A DNA stretch of 64,000 bases, taken from NCBI RefSeq assembly GCF_025639885.1, contig NZ_CP106738.1, positions 2,480,001 through 2,544,000 on the forward strand. Direction: 5' to 3'. Both the position numbers and the translations under genes were made by a program. Numbering within the stretch: position 1 is the first letter of the stretch; each line of letters opens with the position of its first letter. Below the pieces are notes generated by a model, which did not search any database, was not told the origin of the DNA, and saw only the letters and a program-made list of their open reading frames with translations. The DNA is from Roseovarius pelagicus. Lineage in GTDB: Bacteria > Pseudomonadota > Alphaproteobacteria > Rhodobacterales > Rhodobacteraceae. Below are positions 1 through 8,206 of the stretch, in pieces.

Positions 1-1437
1 GAAAGCGACTTCAACCTCATCCGTCCCATCATCACCAGAACGCCAAGCCGACGACGCAATCCAATTTCCCAAAATCAATTCCTCGTTAGAAGGAGTCGGG
101 CAGTTGCGGCGGTATTGGGTCCTCAAAATGTGTCGCCGCTGCACGCTAGCACGCCGAACCATATTTACTGTCCAGCCGTCGAGAGCTTTGAGAACGGTTG
201 GGTCTTCAATAAGGCAATAAAATCCCATTAATCCCCTCATTTTTGAAAGGCGCCTACCATTGTAGAGAAAGTCTTGGATCTCTTGCTCTGTCAGACCTCC
301 GTAGAATCCTCTGCGAAGCTCGTACACCAAGCCCAACAAGTCCCAGTCATAGCCATACCTTCGATTGGCTCTCCTGCGATTGAACCCGTACTTGAGAGAA
401 TTAATCAAATATATGTTGATTAAGCGCGATACTTTTTGCTGGAGTTTCTTCTCAGTTTTTCGAGGAAGCGTAAGCCCCTTGTCGCTGAACCCGTACCCTA
501 AATAGGTGAAGTCACTTATTGTGCGAATTTCATGTTGATGATCCGAGATCACAGCAATACCCGGAGATTTCTTGCGATTTACGATCAGACCACTTTCAGA
601 ACAATGTCGGTCAAAGCATCGTTCAAGGCGCTGCGCCTCCTCATAGCTACCACAGATCGCTACTACGTCGTCAGCAAATCTAACAAACTTGCCTGACTCC
701 GCCGACAATTTCCGGTCGAGATCATGATTTGCTAGATTTGCCAAAAAGAGCGATGAGGAAGAACCCTGAGGGGTTCCTTTGATCTTCCGGCGAAAAGTAA
801 GAGTTCTATGCGCCTCGGCATCGCCTAAGCGATGGTGAAGAAAGGACTCGAAAATGTGACGCTCATGCGGTGTCAAACTGACCGCAGATCGGTCGGAAAT
901 TTTCCTTTTCAAGTAATTGGCTGGAATATTATCGAAATACTTTTCGAAATCAATCTGAACTGCAAACAGCTTCCCATCTTTATCAAAATCCCTGAGTGCA
1001 AGGATCGCGTCGAACACGTTCTTGTCTGGATGATAAGCGTAAGAATGAGGAGAAAGTCGCTTCTTATTTCGTTCAAGGGTCCGTCGCAGCAACACATTAG
1101 CAAGTGCGGCGTCAGGAATACCGAAAGCTGTAACGTCCCGACTAGTCCCGTCCGGCTTGGGTATTTGGAAAACTAATGCAGGCTCAGGATCATATTCGTA
1201 CCGAAGAACTTTGTGCCAAATAGCGGTCGCAAGAACATTTGCATTGCGTTTGCAATGTCGGGGGTCAAAGTGTCGATGCAACGGCCTAGCTGAACGCACA
1301 GAGGGCAGAGTAGCATCGACATTGGTGCGACGCGTGAACTTTTCTCTGTACTTCTCTTGTTTTTCGAGATGCGCTCGCTCTTTGTCGAAAGCTTTTTTGC
1401 TTAATCGCTTTATTTCCGACCTGAGTTCGTTGCGCAT
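1..1437 (-). CDS. Reverse transcriptase, group-II-intron/unknown-group type, 3' end outside window
   Basis: The minus strand is open from an ATG at 1437 to the window edge (479 codons, no stop), so the C-terminus is missing. The RT palm is clear: IPKPDG at about 92-97, motif A IDFEKYFDNI at 162-171 with D163, GTPQG at 221-225 followed by SSSSLFLANL, catalytic RFADD at 253-257 (D256, D257), GLIVNRKKS at 283-291 and TYLGYGF at 311-317. The retron VTG motif is not seen, and no group II intron domain V lies next to it, so it is neither an ordinary retron nor an intron maturase. A conserved-looking extension follows the palm (about 360-479). RTs of the unknown-group (UG/DRT) kinds carry antiphage functions; I infer such a role from family type and island context. 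The exact UG class is not resolved. Confidence 0.85.
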   Translation of the reverse strand, partial: MRNELRSEIKRLSKKAFDKERAHLEKQEKYREKFTRRTNVDATLPSVRSARPLHRHFDPRHCKRNANVLATAIWHKVLRYEYDPEPALVFQIPKPDGTSRDVTAFGIPDAALANVLLRRTLERNKKRLSPHSYAYHPDKNVFDAILALRDFDKDGKLFAVQIDFEKYFDNIPANYLKRKISDRSAVSLTPHERHIFESFLHHRLGDAEAHRTLTFRRKIKGTPQGSSSSLFLANLANHDLDRKLSAESGKFVRFADDVVAICGSYEEAQRLERCFDRHCSESGLIVNRKKSPGIAVISDHQHEIRTISDFTYLGYGFSDKGLTLPRKTEKKLQQKVSRLINIYLINSLKYGFNRRRANRRYGYDWDLLGLVYELRRGFYGGLTEQEIQDFLYNGRRLSKMRGLMGFYCLIEDPTVLKALDGWTVNMVRRASVQRRHILRTQYRRNCPTPSNEELILGNWIASSAWRSGDDGTDEVEVAF

Positions 1438-1458
1438 TTTAACCCACTGTAGCTATTC

Positions 1459-1598
1459 GGTGGGGCGCATAGAGTAAGGGGAAACGACAACCTAGATCGC
1501 CGCACCATCCGATAGAACTTTCGAACCATCGTCGCCAATTCAGTTTCCCGAAAAGGACGTCTTCGACCCCATAAGAGCCGGGTAGATCACGCCCCACC
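1459..1598 (-). ncRNA. Possible structured non-coding RNA in the leader of the reverse transcriptase
   Basis: A perfect 9-bp inverted repeat (ggtggggcg at 1459-1467, cgccccacc at 1590-1598) encloses about 120 nt and ends 21 bp before the RT start codon. Inside it, on the RT strand, a second nested pairing can be drawn: GGGG then GAC on one arm, GTC then CCCC on the other (arms near 1559-1570 and 1478-1488). No ORF fills the segment. Retrons and several defence RTs use an RNA encoded just upstream of the RT as template or cofactor; the position fits that pattern. Chance pairing cannot be excluded by eye. Confidence 0.3.
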
Positions 1599-1641
1599 TA
1601 GGCTTCGCGCCATAATTGTAAAAGAGCAAACCCGCCGGGCA

Positions 1642-1668
1642 GTGTCAATCTGAGACTGAGTTTGACAC
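1642..1668. repeat. 7-bp inverted repeat between the RT leader and the upstream gene
   Basis: GTGTCAA at 1642-1648 and TTGACAC at 1662-1668 form a perfect 7-bp dyad with a 13-nt gap. It lies downstream of the minus-strand gene ending at 1759 and upstream of the RT. No T-run follows on either strand, so a terminator is unlikely; an operator or a processing hairpin is possible. The rest of 1599-1758 shows no gene. Confidence 0.35.
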
Positions 1669-1758
1669 GCCCAGATACTGAACGGTCAACTCAGGATCAC
1701 GCATCGCATAACCGACCTTTTGCAAGCGGGCTTGATCGACGCACACCCGTCGGACGCA

Positions 1759-2259
1759 CTATTTGCAAGCAGCCACGAGAGCGGCGGCGCGGTTCGTGGC
1801 GGCGTCGTGCGCCGGGATGCGCTTCACGCCCTTGGGCATCAGCAGATAGTATTTGCCCGCCTTGCGCTCGACGCCGAGGCCGAGCGCGCCCATGTCGGTG
1901 CGCAAGGCCGACGACACGGTGTCCTTGTTCCAGCCGAGCGTTTCCATCAGTTCCTCGATGGTAGCACCCTTCGCCAGCGCCTCGGCCATCAGGTGCCGCT
2001 TGCTGCCCGCCTTCGTGGCTTTCACGTCTTCCGCCTTGCCCGGTTCGATCATCACGCGGTCAGCGAGAATGCGGGGTTTAGACGCGGCTTTGGCCTTCGG
2101 TGCCGCCTTGGGCGCGAGCGCCCGTGACTCGGCCTGCGTCGCGTCGCGGCGTTCGAGCATGTCGATCAACTCGGCCTTGGAAGTCTTCTTGATTTGGTTC
2201 GGGGTCATGTCGTCGATCAGGGCGGCGAGTTGGACTTTGGTCATGTCGGTGTAGGTCAT
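1759..2259 (-). CDS. DUF3489-like winged-helix protein
   Basis: I chose the ATG at 2259 (166 aa) because GGAGTG at 2266-2271 sits 6 nt upstream; an ATG at 2310 (183 aa) is in frame but has a weaker site. The N-terminus (about 1-35, MTKVQLAALIDDMTPNQ onward) resembles a SAP/HeH-type two-helix DNA-binding motif. An Ala/Lys-rich linker follows. The C-terminal part (about 84-145: KRHLMAEALAKGATIEEL, then GWNKDTVSSAL) resembles DUF3489 winged-helix domains of mobile elements. It is divergent from the methyltransferase and in the same direction as the RT. A regulatory role for the restriction-modification pair is possible but only inferred. Confidence 0.6.
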   Translation of the reverse strand: MTYTDMTKVQLAALIDDMTPNQIKKTSKAELIDMLERRDATQAESRALAPKAAPKAKAASKPRILADRVMIEPGKAEDVKATKAGSKRHLMAEALAKGATIEELMETLGWNKDTVSSALRTDMGALGLGVERKAGKYYLLMPKGVKRIPAHDAATNRAAALVAACK

Positions 2260-2378
2260 GTCTGTCACTCCGTTGATGTGGGCGCGCATAGCGCCCGGTG
2301 ACACGTTCATAAGTTCCGCTTTTGTTCTTGCTCAACCGATCTTTTTGCGTAGCCTTCAGCGCTCACCGGATGTTAACC

Positions 2379-2407
2379 TTGGACAACCGATAGTGGCTTG
2401 AGATAAT
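2379..2407 (+). promoter_or_regulatory. Sigma70-like promoter of the methyltransferase gene
   Basis: TTGGAC at 2379-2384 and GATAAT at 2402-2407 are separated by 17 bp, and the ATG follows at 2431 after GGAGGG at 2422-2427. The octamer CAACCGAT also occurs twice in this intergenic region (around 2332 and 2384), which could be a regulator site. Confidence 0.45.
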
Positions 2408-2430
2408 CAACATTTAGGGACGGAGGGACT

Positions 2431-3576
2431 ATGCCGCACACATACTACGATTTCTTTGCAGGGGGCGGCATGGCCGGGTTTGGTCTGGGGTCGAACTGGA
2501 ATTGCCTGTTCGCGAACGACATAGACGCGAAGAAGGCCGCGAGTTACCGTGCGAACCATCATGGCGGCAAGGAACTGTTGTTGAAAGACGTTGCTCAGGT
2601 CACGCTGGATGAACTACCCGGAGCGCCTGACCTCGTGTGGGCCTCATTTCCTTGCCAAGACCTTTCACTCGCAGGCAACGGTGCAGGCCTAGCGGGCAAG
2701 CGTAGTGGGATGTTCAAGCCGTTTTGGCAATTGATGCGCTCGCTTCACGCCGACGGTCGCGGACCCAAAATCATCGCACTAGAGAACGTCTATGGGGCGA
2801 TCACGAGTAACGGCGGTCGCGACTTCGCAACACTTGCCGCTGCGTTTTCGGGCCTCGGGTATAAATTCGGTGCTGTCGTCGTCGATGCGGTTCACTTCCT
2901 GCCGCAATCACGCCCGCGCTTTTTCATGGTCGGTGTTCGGGGCGACTTGACGATCCCGGAAGGTCAAACAACAGACGGTCCCTGCGCGATGTGGCACCCG
3001 CCCGCGCTAATTGAAGGCTGCAACCTGCTTTCTCAAACAGCAGCATCGCGTTGGCAGTGGTGGAACCTGCCAACACCACCAGCCCGAAACACAAACCTAG
3101 CCGCGTTGATCGAAGACAAGCCGACGGGTGTGAAGTGGCACACGAAAGCAGAAACCAAATACCTGCTCGACATGATGACCGACCACAACCGCAAGAAGGT
3201 CGAAGCGGCCAAGCAGTGTGAGGAGCGGGTAGTGGGCACAATCTACAGGCGCACACGCGCGGACGCCGACGGTATTAAGCGGCAGCGGGCAGAGGTGCGC
3301 TTTGACCAGATAGCAGGGTGCCTACGCACGCCTGCTGGCGGCTCCAGCCGTCAAACGATCATGTTGGTTGAGGGAAAAAAGGTGCGCTCCCGCTTGCTGT
3401 CAACACGCGAGGCGGCGTCCCTCATGGGCCTTCCCGACACCTATATCCTGCCCGACCGCTACAACGACGCTTACAAGCTCGCTGGTGACGGCGTTGCCAC
3501 TCCGGTCGTTCGTCACCTTGCCGAGGCGATCTTCGAACCGATCATGAAGCGGAATCGACTCGCTTTGGTCGCCTGA
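2431..3576 (+). CDS. DNA (cytosine-5)-methyltransferase
   Basis: A 381-aa C5 cytosine methyltransferase that transfers a methyl group from SAM to cytosine in a specific DNA site. Motif I is FAGGGMAGFG at 9-18, motif IV FPCQDLS at 73-79 with nucleophile C75, motif VI ENV at 118-120 and motif VIII QSRPR at 159-163. A variable target-recognition region follows, then motif IX (RLLSTREAASLMGLP) and a motif X-like end (NDAYKLAGDGV). Full length. A GIY-YIG nuclease gene follows after 19 bp on the same strand, so the pair looks like a type II restriction-modification system with this as the protecting enzyme. Recognition sequence not predictable here. Confidence 0.92.
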   Translation: MPHTYYDFFAGGGMAGFGLGSNWNCLFANDIDAKKAASYRANHHGGKELLLKDVAQVTLDELPGAPDLVWASFPCQDLSLAGNGAGLAGKRSGMFKPFWQLMRSLHADGRGPKIIALENVYGAITSNGGRDFATLAAAFSGLGYKFGAVVVDAVHFLPQSRPRFFMVGVRGDLTIPEGQTTDGPCAMWHPPALIEGCNLLSQTAASRWQWWNLPTPPARNTNLAALIEDKPTGVKWHTKAETKYLLDMMTDHNRKKVEAAKQCEERVVGTIYRRTRADADGIKRQRAEVRFDQIAGCLRTPAGGSSRQTIMLVEGKKVRSRLLSTREAASLMGLPDTYILPDRYNDAYKLAGDGVATPVVRHLAEAIFEPIMKRNRLALVA

Positions 3577-3595
3577 ATTCTAGTAAGTATCGGTC

Positions 3596-4312
3596 ATGGT
3601 TGACCGAAATCCCGACGATACGAATTTTCCGCCTTTCGAGACCGAAGATCTTCGGTCCAATTTGGCCGAGTTTCTAACCCAGAAATTCGATGATCCCATC
3701 ACAGGGAAACCGCGGGTAATTGGCGGATTCAAGTGGGGTGTATATGCTTTCTTCGATTATGACGGAGAACCTATTTACGTCGGCCAGACAAAAGAAAAAG
3801 TAAGCACGCGAATTAGGCGACACCTGACAAATCAGAGGACAGATGCCGTTGCTATGTCGGTTCTTGATCCGTTCGAGGTTTACGAGGTCGAAGTTTGGCC
3901 GCTGCCGCAGTTTCAGAAAACGGGCGCAACTGATGCGGATGCCAAGGCGCATTTAGATGCTCTTGAAGACCTTGTGTATCAAGAGGCGATTGCAGGCAGC
4001 ACGTTCAAAGCGGTTCTGAATGAAAAAGACCCACCTGCACCGACCGTAGTAGTGACGAAGCCGCCCTCTCTTCGCTATCGACTTGTCTCTAACGAGGTTC
4101 ACAAGATCAGGTCGCACCCTGATTTCCGTATCGCTCGCCGTGCCTTGATCATCTCGCGGCTTGCACAGGTCATATCTGAGCGGAAGGTGCAAGGCGGGCT
4201 GCGTCGGGTATTGCTGACCCAAGCTAAACGGCTTCAATGGCTCGCAGAGCGGCGCTACGTGGCTCTAGGCGGTGAGGCGTCAGTTGAGGTCGAAGATGGT
4301 GAAGACGAATAG
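3596..4312 (+). CDS. GIY-YIG endonuclease, probable restriction enzyme
   Basis: A 238-aa protein with an N-terminal GIY-YIG nuclease core: GVY at 48-50, YVG at 61-63, an Arg-rich helix with R72/R74/R75, then LEDLVYQE (E124) and N142 as likely metal and active-site residues. The C-terminal half (about 150-238) is basic and probably recognises DNA; it does not match a domain I know. It starts 19 bp after the cytosine methyltransferase, which makes a restriction endonuclease the best guess, comparable in arrangement to GIY-YIG restriction enzymes such as Eco29kI, although the sequence is not obviously of that subfamily. The ribosome-binding site is weak, suggesting translation below that of the methylase. 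Confidence 0.75.
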   Translation: MVDRNPDDTNFPPFETEDLRSNLAEFLTQKFDDPITGKPRVIGGFKWGVYAFFDYDGEPIYVGQTKEKVSTRIRRHLTNQRTDAVAMSVLDPFEVYEVEVWPLPQFQKTGATDADAKAHLDALEDLVYQEAIAGSTFKAVLNEKDPPAPTVVVTKPPSLRYRLVSNEVHKIRSHPDFRIARRALIISRLAQVISERKVQGGLRRVLLTQAKRLQWLAERRYVALGGEASVEVEDGEDE

Positions 4313-4345
4313 CGCCTGCAATACGGTATATCTTGTGGGCCTAGT

Positions 4346-4497
4346 TTAGAACGGCACGTCGTCGTCAGACCACTTCGCTGTATGTTCCCCTACTGTCTCA
4401 GGTTCCTCACCGCGAGCGGCCATGTCTTTTGCTACCAGCCGTTCAAGAGCTTTGCCATAGGCAGGCATCCGCCACGACTTCTCCCCCGCCTGTTGAT
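4346..4497 (-). pseudogene. 3' remnant of a gene ending in an SSB-like acidic tail
   Basis: On the minus strand an open frame leaves the end of the neighbouring IS remnant and stops at 4346. Its last residues are AKWSDDDVPF. The final DDDVPF resembles the C-terminal tip (DDDIPF) of single-stranded DNA-binding proteins, which binds partner repair proteins. The upstream residues (MPAYGKALERLVAKDMAARG) do not look like an OB fold. The 5' part is missing because an IS21-type end (TGTCACTGAG...) sits at 4498. Probably a phage or plasmid ssDNA-handling gene cut by the transposon; the family is not identified. Confidence 0.45.
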
Positions 4498-4806
4498 TGT
4501 CACTGAGAACTGACCCGGTATTTTCACCGAGATTTGACCCACCCTCAGTTATGCGTCGTGGTCTATGATGCGGTCAATGTTTTGGCCTCCTTTGCAGTTT
4601 TCTTTGCTGCCTCAGAACTGACCTTGAAGCGGTAGCTGTCGTTTCCGGTTTCGAGGATGTGGCAGCGGTGGGTAAGCCGATCCAAGAGAGCGGTGGTCAT
4701 CTTTGCATCCCCGAAGACCTGCGCCCATTCTGAGAAGCTAAGGTTGGTGGTGATGATCACACTGGTGCGCTCATAGAGCTTACTGAGTAGGTGGAAGAGC
4801 AATGCC
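4498..4806 (-). mobile_element. Truncated end of an older IS21-family element
   Basis: The outer end begins with TG at 4498-4499 and shows spaced GACCC motifs (4512 onward and near 4535), typical of IS21 ends. Inside is the 3' part of an istB gene on the minus strand. The element is cut at 4806, where the complete IS21 element starts. The missing half is not found on the far side of that element (after 7278), so an adjacent deletion or recombination, not simple insertion, is likely. Confidence 0.7.
4563..4806 (-). pseudogene. istB fragment (C-terminal ~80 residues of an IS21 helper ATPase)
   Basis: The translated fragment contains [37 protein letters not shown] and [13 protein letters not shown], the conserved end of IstB proteins. 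The Walker A and B regions are lost. It is related to, but clearly different in sequence from, the intact istB at 6420-7148, so it comes from another IS21 family member, not from a duplication of this one. Not functional. Confidence 0.8.
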
Positions 4807-4921
4807 TGTGAACCGGCATGCAAAATTGACCCCCGTATTGGGGTAATCGGCGTCCAAAAGTGACCCCCCTGATATTTCTGTTCAGAAGCTTCCTCGACGG
4901 ATTTGAGGGAGCGAGTTGGGG

Positions 4922-6487
4922 ATGTTGGTTGTGGAGACGATTGCGAAGATCAGACGGGCGTATTTCATTCAGAGGAAACCGATCAAGCAGATCTGCCGGG
5001 AGCTGCGGGTATCACGGAACACGGTGCGCAAGGTGGTGCGGTCAGGCGCGACGGAGTTCAGCTATGATCGAACCAGCCAACCCCGCCCCAAGATCGACCC
5101 GTGGCGGTCCGATCTGGATGAGATGCTGGCCGAGAATGACCGGCAACCCAAACGCCAGCGGCTGACACTGGTTCGGATTTACGAAGAGCTGCGCAACCGG
5201 GGCTATGACGGCAGCTATGATGCGGTGCGGCGCTATGCGGCCAGTTGGTCGAAGGCGACCCGGGAAGCTTCCGCCGCTGCCTATGTGCCGCTGAGCTTCG
5301 ATCCGGGCGAAGCCTATCAGTTCGACTGGAGCCACGAGGTTGTCCTGATCGATGGCGTCACCACGACGGTGAAGGTTGCGCATGTGCGCCTGGGCCACAG
5401 CCGGATGCCGTTTGTGCAGGCCTATCCGCGCGAGACGCAAGAGATGGTATTCGACGCCCACGACAAGGCGTTCGCGTTCTTCGGCGGAGCTTGCGCCCGG
5501 GGGATATACGACAACATGAAGACGGCGGTCGATGCGATCTTCGTCGGCAAGGATCGCGCCTATAACCGGCGGTTCCAGCAGATGTGCGGCCATTACCTGG
5601 TCGACCCTGTTGCCTGCACGCCAGCTTCGGGCTGGGAGAAGGGGCAGGTCGAGAACCAGGTGGGCGTGATCCGGCGGCGCTTCTTCGTGCCGCGCCCGAA
5701 GTTCAAATCCTATGCCGAGCTGAACGCCTGGCTGGAAGACCGATGCCTGGCCTATGCCAAGGCGAACAAACATCCGGAGCTGCGGGACAAGACCATCTGG
5801 GAGGTGTTCGAAGAAGAGCGTCCGAGCCTGGTGCCATACGTCGGCCCGTTCGATGGATTCCACGCGGTTCCGGCCTCGGTGTCCAAGACTTGCCTCGTGC
5901 GGTTCGACAAGAACCGATACTCGGTCGATGCTCGTGCCGTGGGGCGGCCGGTGGAGATCAGGGCCTATGCCGCCCGGCTGGAATGCTGGCAGGATGGGCA
6001 AATCGTTGGCCAGCATGAGCGGGCTTTCGGGCGGGACAAAACCATCTTCGACCCCCTGCATTACATCCCCGTCCTAGCCCGCAAACCCGGCGCCCTTCGC
6101 AACGGCGCGCCCTTCAAGGAATGGGACTTGCCGCTCCCGATCCGTCGCGTGTGGCGCAAACTGGAACGCCAGCCGGGCGGCGACCGGCAGATGGTCGATA
6201 TCCTCGCCGCCGTGCTGACCGATGGTCTGGATGCTGTTGATGCCGCCTGCGCCGAGGCTCTGTCGCACAACGTCCATTCCGCGGGTGTCGTGCTGAACAT
6301 CCTGGCCCGGCACCGCGAGCCGCCACCGCCCCTGACCATCACCACACCGGATGCGCTGAAGCTGGCCTGTGAGCCCATTGCCGACTGCAACCGATATGAC
6401 AGCCTGAGGAGACAAACAGATGGAACGATCCGACGTAATCGATGCGATGGGGAAGCTGCGGCTCTACGGAATGAGGGCTGCCTATGA
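4922..6487 (+). CDS. istA: IS21-family transposase IstA
   Basis: DDE/RNase H-fold transposase. The start is taken at the ATG at 4922; an in-frame TTG at 4916 is also open. A helix-turn-helix lies near 15-40 ([19 protein letters not shown]). The rve catalytic core has the acidic residues in [14 protein letters not shown] and [12 protein letters not shown], giving a DDE triad. About 521 aa, slightly longer than usual: the last about 23 residues overlap istB by 68 bp, so a small 3' frame change is possible. It acts with IstB to move the element. Confidence 0.9.
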   Translation: MLVVETIAKIRRAYFIQRKPIKQICRELRVSRNTVRKVVRSGATEFSYDRTSQPRPKIDPWRSDLDEMLAENDRQPKRQRLTLVRIYEELRNRGYDGSYDAVRRYAASWSKATREASAAAYVPLSFDPGEAYQFDWSHEVVLIDGVTTTVKVAHVRLGHSRMPFVQAYPRETQEMVFDAHDKAFAFFGGACARGIYDNMKTAVDAIFVGKDRAYNRRFQQMCGHYLVDPVACTPASGWEKGQVENQVGVIRRRFFVPRPKFKSYAELNAWLEDRCLAYAKANKHPELRDKTIWEVFEEERPSLVPYVGPFDGFHAVPASVSKTCLVRFDKNRYSVDARAVGRPVEIRAYAARLECWQDGQIVGQHERAFGRDKTIFDPLHYIPVLARKPGALRNGAPFKEWDLPLPIRRVWRKLERQPGGDRQMVDILAAVLTDGLDAVDAACAEALSHNVHSAGVVLNILARHREPPPPLTITTPDALKLACEPIADCNRYDSLRRQTDGTIRRNRCDGEAAALRNEGCL

Positions 6488-7148
6488 CGAGGTCCTGACC
6501 ACCGCCGTCAAACGCCAGCACGAGCCTCAGAAGATCATCGGGGATTTGCTGACAGCCGAGATCAGGGAAAAGCAAGCCCGGTCGGTCAAATACCAGATGA
6601 CCATTGCCAAGCTGCCGCTCGCCAAGGAACTGGAGGAGTTCGACTTCGAGGCCGCCGAGGTTAACGAGACCCTGATCCGGGACTTGGCCACGGGCGACTT
6701 CCTGGATCATCAACGCAACCTCGTGCTGATCGGCGGAACCGGTACCGGCAAGACCCATCTTGCCGTCAGTATCGCCAGGACGTGCATCCGGGCCGGACGA
6801 CGGGGACGGTTCTTCAATGTGGTCGATCTGGTCAACAAACTGGACGCTGAAGCCCGCGCAGAACGGCAAGGACGCACCGCAGACCTGATCTCCCGGCTCG
6901 ACTTCCTGATCCTGGATGAGTTGGGCTATCTGCCCTTCGCCCAGACCGGCGGCCAATTGCTGTTCCATCTGATCAGCAAACTCTACGAGCGCACCTCGAT
7001 CATCGTCACCACCAACCTGGCCTTCGGAGAGTGGCCCAGCGTCTTCGGGGATGCCAAGATGACAACGGCCCTGCTCGACCGGCTCACCCACCACTGCGAG
7101 ATCGTCGAGACCGGCAACGAAAGCTGGCGCTTCAAGAACCGCGCATAG
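6420..7148 (+). CDS. istB: IS21-family helper ATPase IstB
   Basis: A 242-aa AAA+ ATPase that assists IstA in target capture. Walker [10 protein letters not shown] is at about 103-111, Walker [10 protein letters not shown] at about 162-170, followed by the conserved [18 protein letters not shown] block. Full length for the family. It overlaps the end of istA, the usual coupled arrangement. Confidence 0.92.
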   Translation: MERSDVIDAMGKLRLYGMRAAYDEVLTTAVKRQHEPQKIIGDLLTAEIREKQARSVKYQMTIAKLPLAKELEEFDFEAAEVNETLIRDLATGDFLDHQRNLVLIGGTGTGKTHLAVSIARTCIRAGRRGRFFNVVDLVNKLDAEARAERQGRTADLISRLDFLILDELGYLPFAQTGGQLLFHLISKLYERTSIIVTTNLAFGEWPSVFGDAKMTTALLDRLTHHCEIVETGNESWRFKNRA

Positions 7149-7338
7149 CGCCAACCCGAAACCCCGCAGGCCCGCCGCCGCTGCGCTATGTGAGGGCTAC
7201 GCAGCGCCGGGCCTGCTCACCACCAAGGGGGTCAATATTGGACGCCGATAGGGGGTCAAACTTCAATGCCGATTGACATCATGCCAGAAACGCCGCCGTT
7301 CAGCCCCAAGAATTTCGCCCCGCATAACACACCCCGTT

Positions 7339-7378
7339 TAAGAGACGTCATTAGTGACGTCATTAAACACGTCTCTTA
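7339..7378. repeat. Perfect 10-bp inverted repeat with internal direct repeats
   Basis: TAAGAGACGT at 7339-7348 and ACGTCTCTTA at 7369-7378 are perfect inverted copies 20 bp apart. Between and within them GACGTCATTA occurs twice in tandem (7344-7353 and 7356-7365), the second inside the palindrome TGACGTCA. It lies 60 bp after the IS element and just before a gene remnant. It could be an operator, a recombination site or an element end; no T-run supports a terminator. Confidence 0.5.
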
Positions 7379-7392
7379 GATCAAAGCCCTAA

Positions 7393-7587
7393 GCTCAGGC
7401 AGGCGGTGCCAATGGCACGGTTACACTCAAATCAGAGCTTCAACAGCTAAAGAACCTTGCAATTAAGGCGGGCATTATCTTGGCCTTTATTTCAACTGTT
7501 TTGCTTGCTGTTTTCAGGGAGGCGCTAGTTCAGGTGTTCGTTCCAAGCGATCCCTCTGCCCACCACCAGCAGGAACTGGAAGACTAG
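7393..7587 (+). pseudogene. 5'-truncated small membrane protein remnant
   Basis: The frame is open from just after a TAA at 7390-7392 to a TAG at 7585-7587 (64 codons) but has no usable start codon near its beginning. The translation has a short amphipathic/coiled-coil stretch (LKSELQQLKNLAIKAG), one hydrophobic segment (IILAFISTVLLAVF) and a polar tail rich in His and Gln ending in ELED. The protein-like pattern (helix, membrane span, charged tail) suggests the 3' end of a real gene whose 5' part was lost next to the IS. Family unknown. The rest of 7279-7691 shows nothing else. Confidence 0.4.
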
Positions 7588-7691
7588 CGTCGAGCATTCA
7601 AGTGCAGCAGTCTCGGTCAATGTCACTTTCCCGCGCTTAAACTGCATAACGGTCATCCGCTGCGCCTGTAGTGAACGGCAGCTGTGGGCCG

Positions 7692-7991
7692 TCACCGGCA
7701 CCCAAATTCCTTCTTGTAGCTCTTTACGCGCTCAAGGCTTGATCGGGAGCTTTGGCCGCAGTGTTTTTCGCAAGGCACGCCGTCATTATCACCATCGGCT
7801 CTAGTGTATCCACATACACACCACTGGTAGACTGCTTCTTTACAACTTCGCACCTTTCCGCAAGTTCGCCCACAGGTGTAGCTCTGCGCCAATTGGAACT
7901 CATTCAGAACTAACAATGACGCATCCTGAGCACCCACAGAAATGGGTAAGGCAAGGAGAAAAAGAAAGAGTGCATATTTAGCCAAGCTCAC
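7692..7991 (-). CDS. Secreted Excalibur-type calcium-binding protein
   Basis: I take the GTG at 7991 (99 aa) because GAGG at 8000-8003 precedes it by 8 nt and a signal peptide follows directly (SLAKYALFLFLLALPISVGAQ); a longer ATG start at 8051 is less likely. The mature part is rich in Cys (six, in YTCGRTCGK, SCKEAVYQWCVCG) and ends in DGDNDGVPCEKHC, the DxDxDGxxCE signature of Excalibur domains, which bind calcium in extracellular proteins. Function unknown; it lies in the island between the IS region and a restriction-like gene. Confidence 0.75.
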   Translation of the reverse strand: MSLAKYALFLFLLALPISVGAQDASLLVLNEFQLAQSYTCGRTCGKVRSCKEAVYQWCVCGYTRADGDNDGVPCEKHCGQSSRSSLERVKSYKKEFGCR

Positions 7992-8206
7992 AAGGTGTAC
8001 CTCAAAAAGTATCTGTAATTGCCAGTACCAATAGGGTCCTGTCGATTGCAAGTAGCCGGTTTAGAAAAATGCACGGCAGACCCAAGATGGCCTACCAAAG
8101 GCTCATTGCCGACGTTCGCTGCCAGCGTCACAAAAGACAGCTCAGGGCCGAAGAAGCACATCGACATCCTTTGACCTTTTGTGGCCGACATCAGCTGGTA
8201 TTGAGC

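Larger units (their letters stand above)
4807..7278 (+). mobile_element. Complete IS21-family insertion sequence (about 2.47 kb)
   Basis: Both ends fit an inverted repeat starting TGT[G/C]AA[C/T]CGGCAT, then 7 nt, then TGACCCCC: left at 4807-4834, right (reverse complement) at about 7251-7278. Each end has a second inner copy of the 21-bp block CGGC(A/G)T...TGACCCCC (near 4849-4868 and 7226-7246), the multiple terminal sites bound by IstA in this family. It contains istA and istB in order. ATGCC lies just before the left end (4802-4806) and again at 7281-7285, two bases beyond the right end; I do not regard this as a proven target duplication. Genes look intact, so it may be active. Confidence 0.85.

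Noticed and set aside
1..1437. The RT as a group II intron maturase or retron RT
   Set aside because: No domain V-like sequence was seen in the flank, and the retron VTG motif is absent; classification as unknown group is safer.
5042..6061. 339-codon open frame antisense to istA
   Set aside because: Reverse-frame shadow of the transposase with no start site and no domain.
7281..7285. ATGCC as IS21 target-site duplication with 4802-4806
   Set aside because: The right copy is two bases away from the terminal CA, and the old istB does not continue in frame across the junction.
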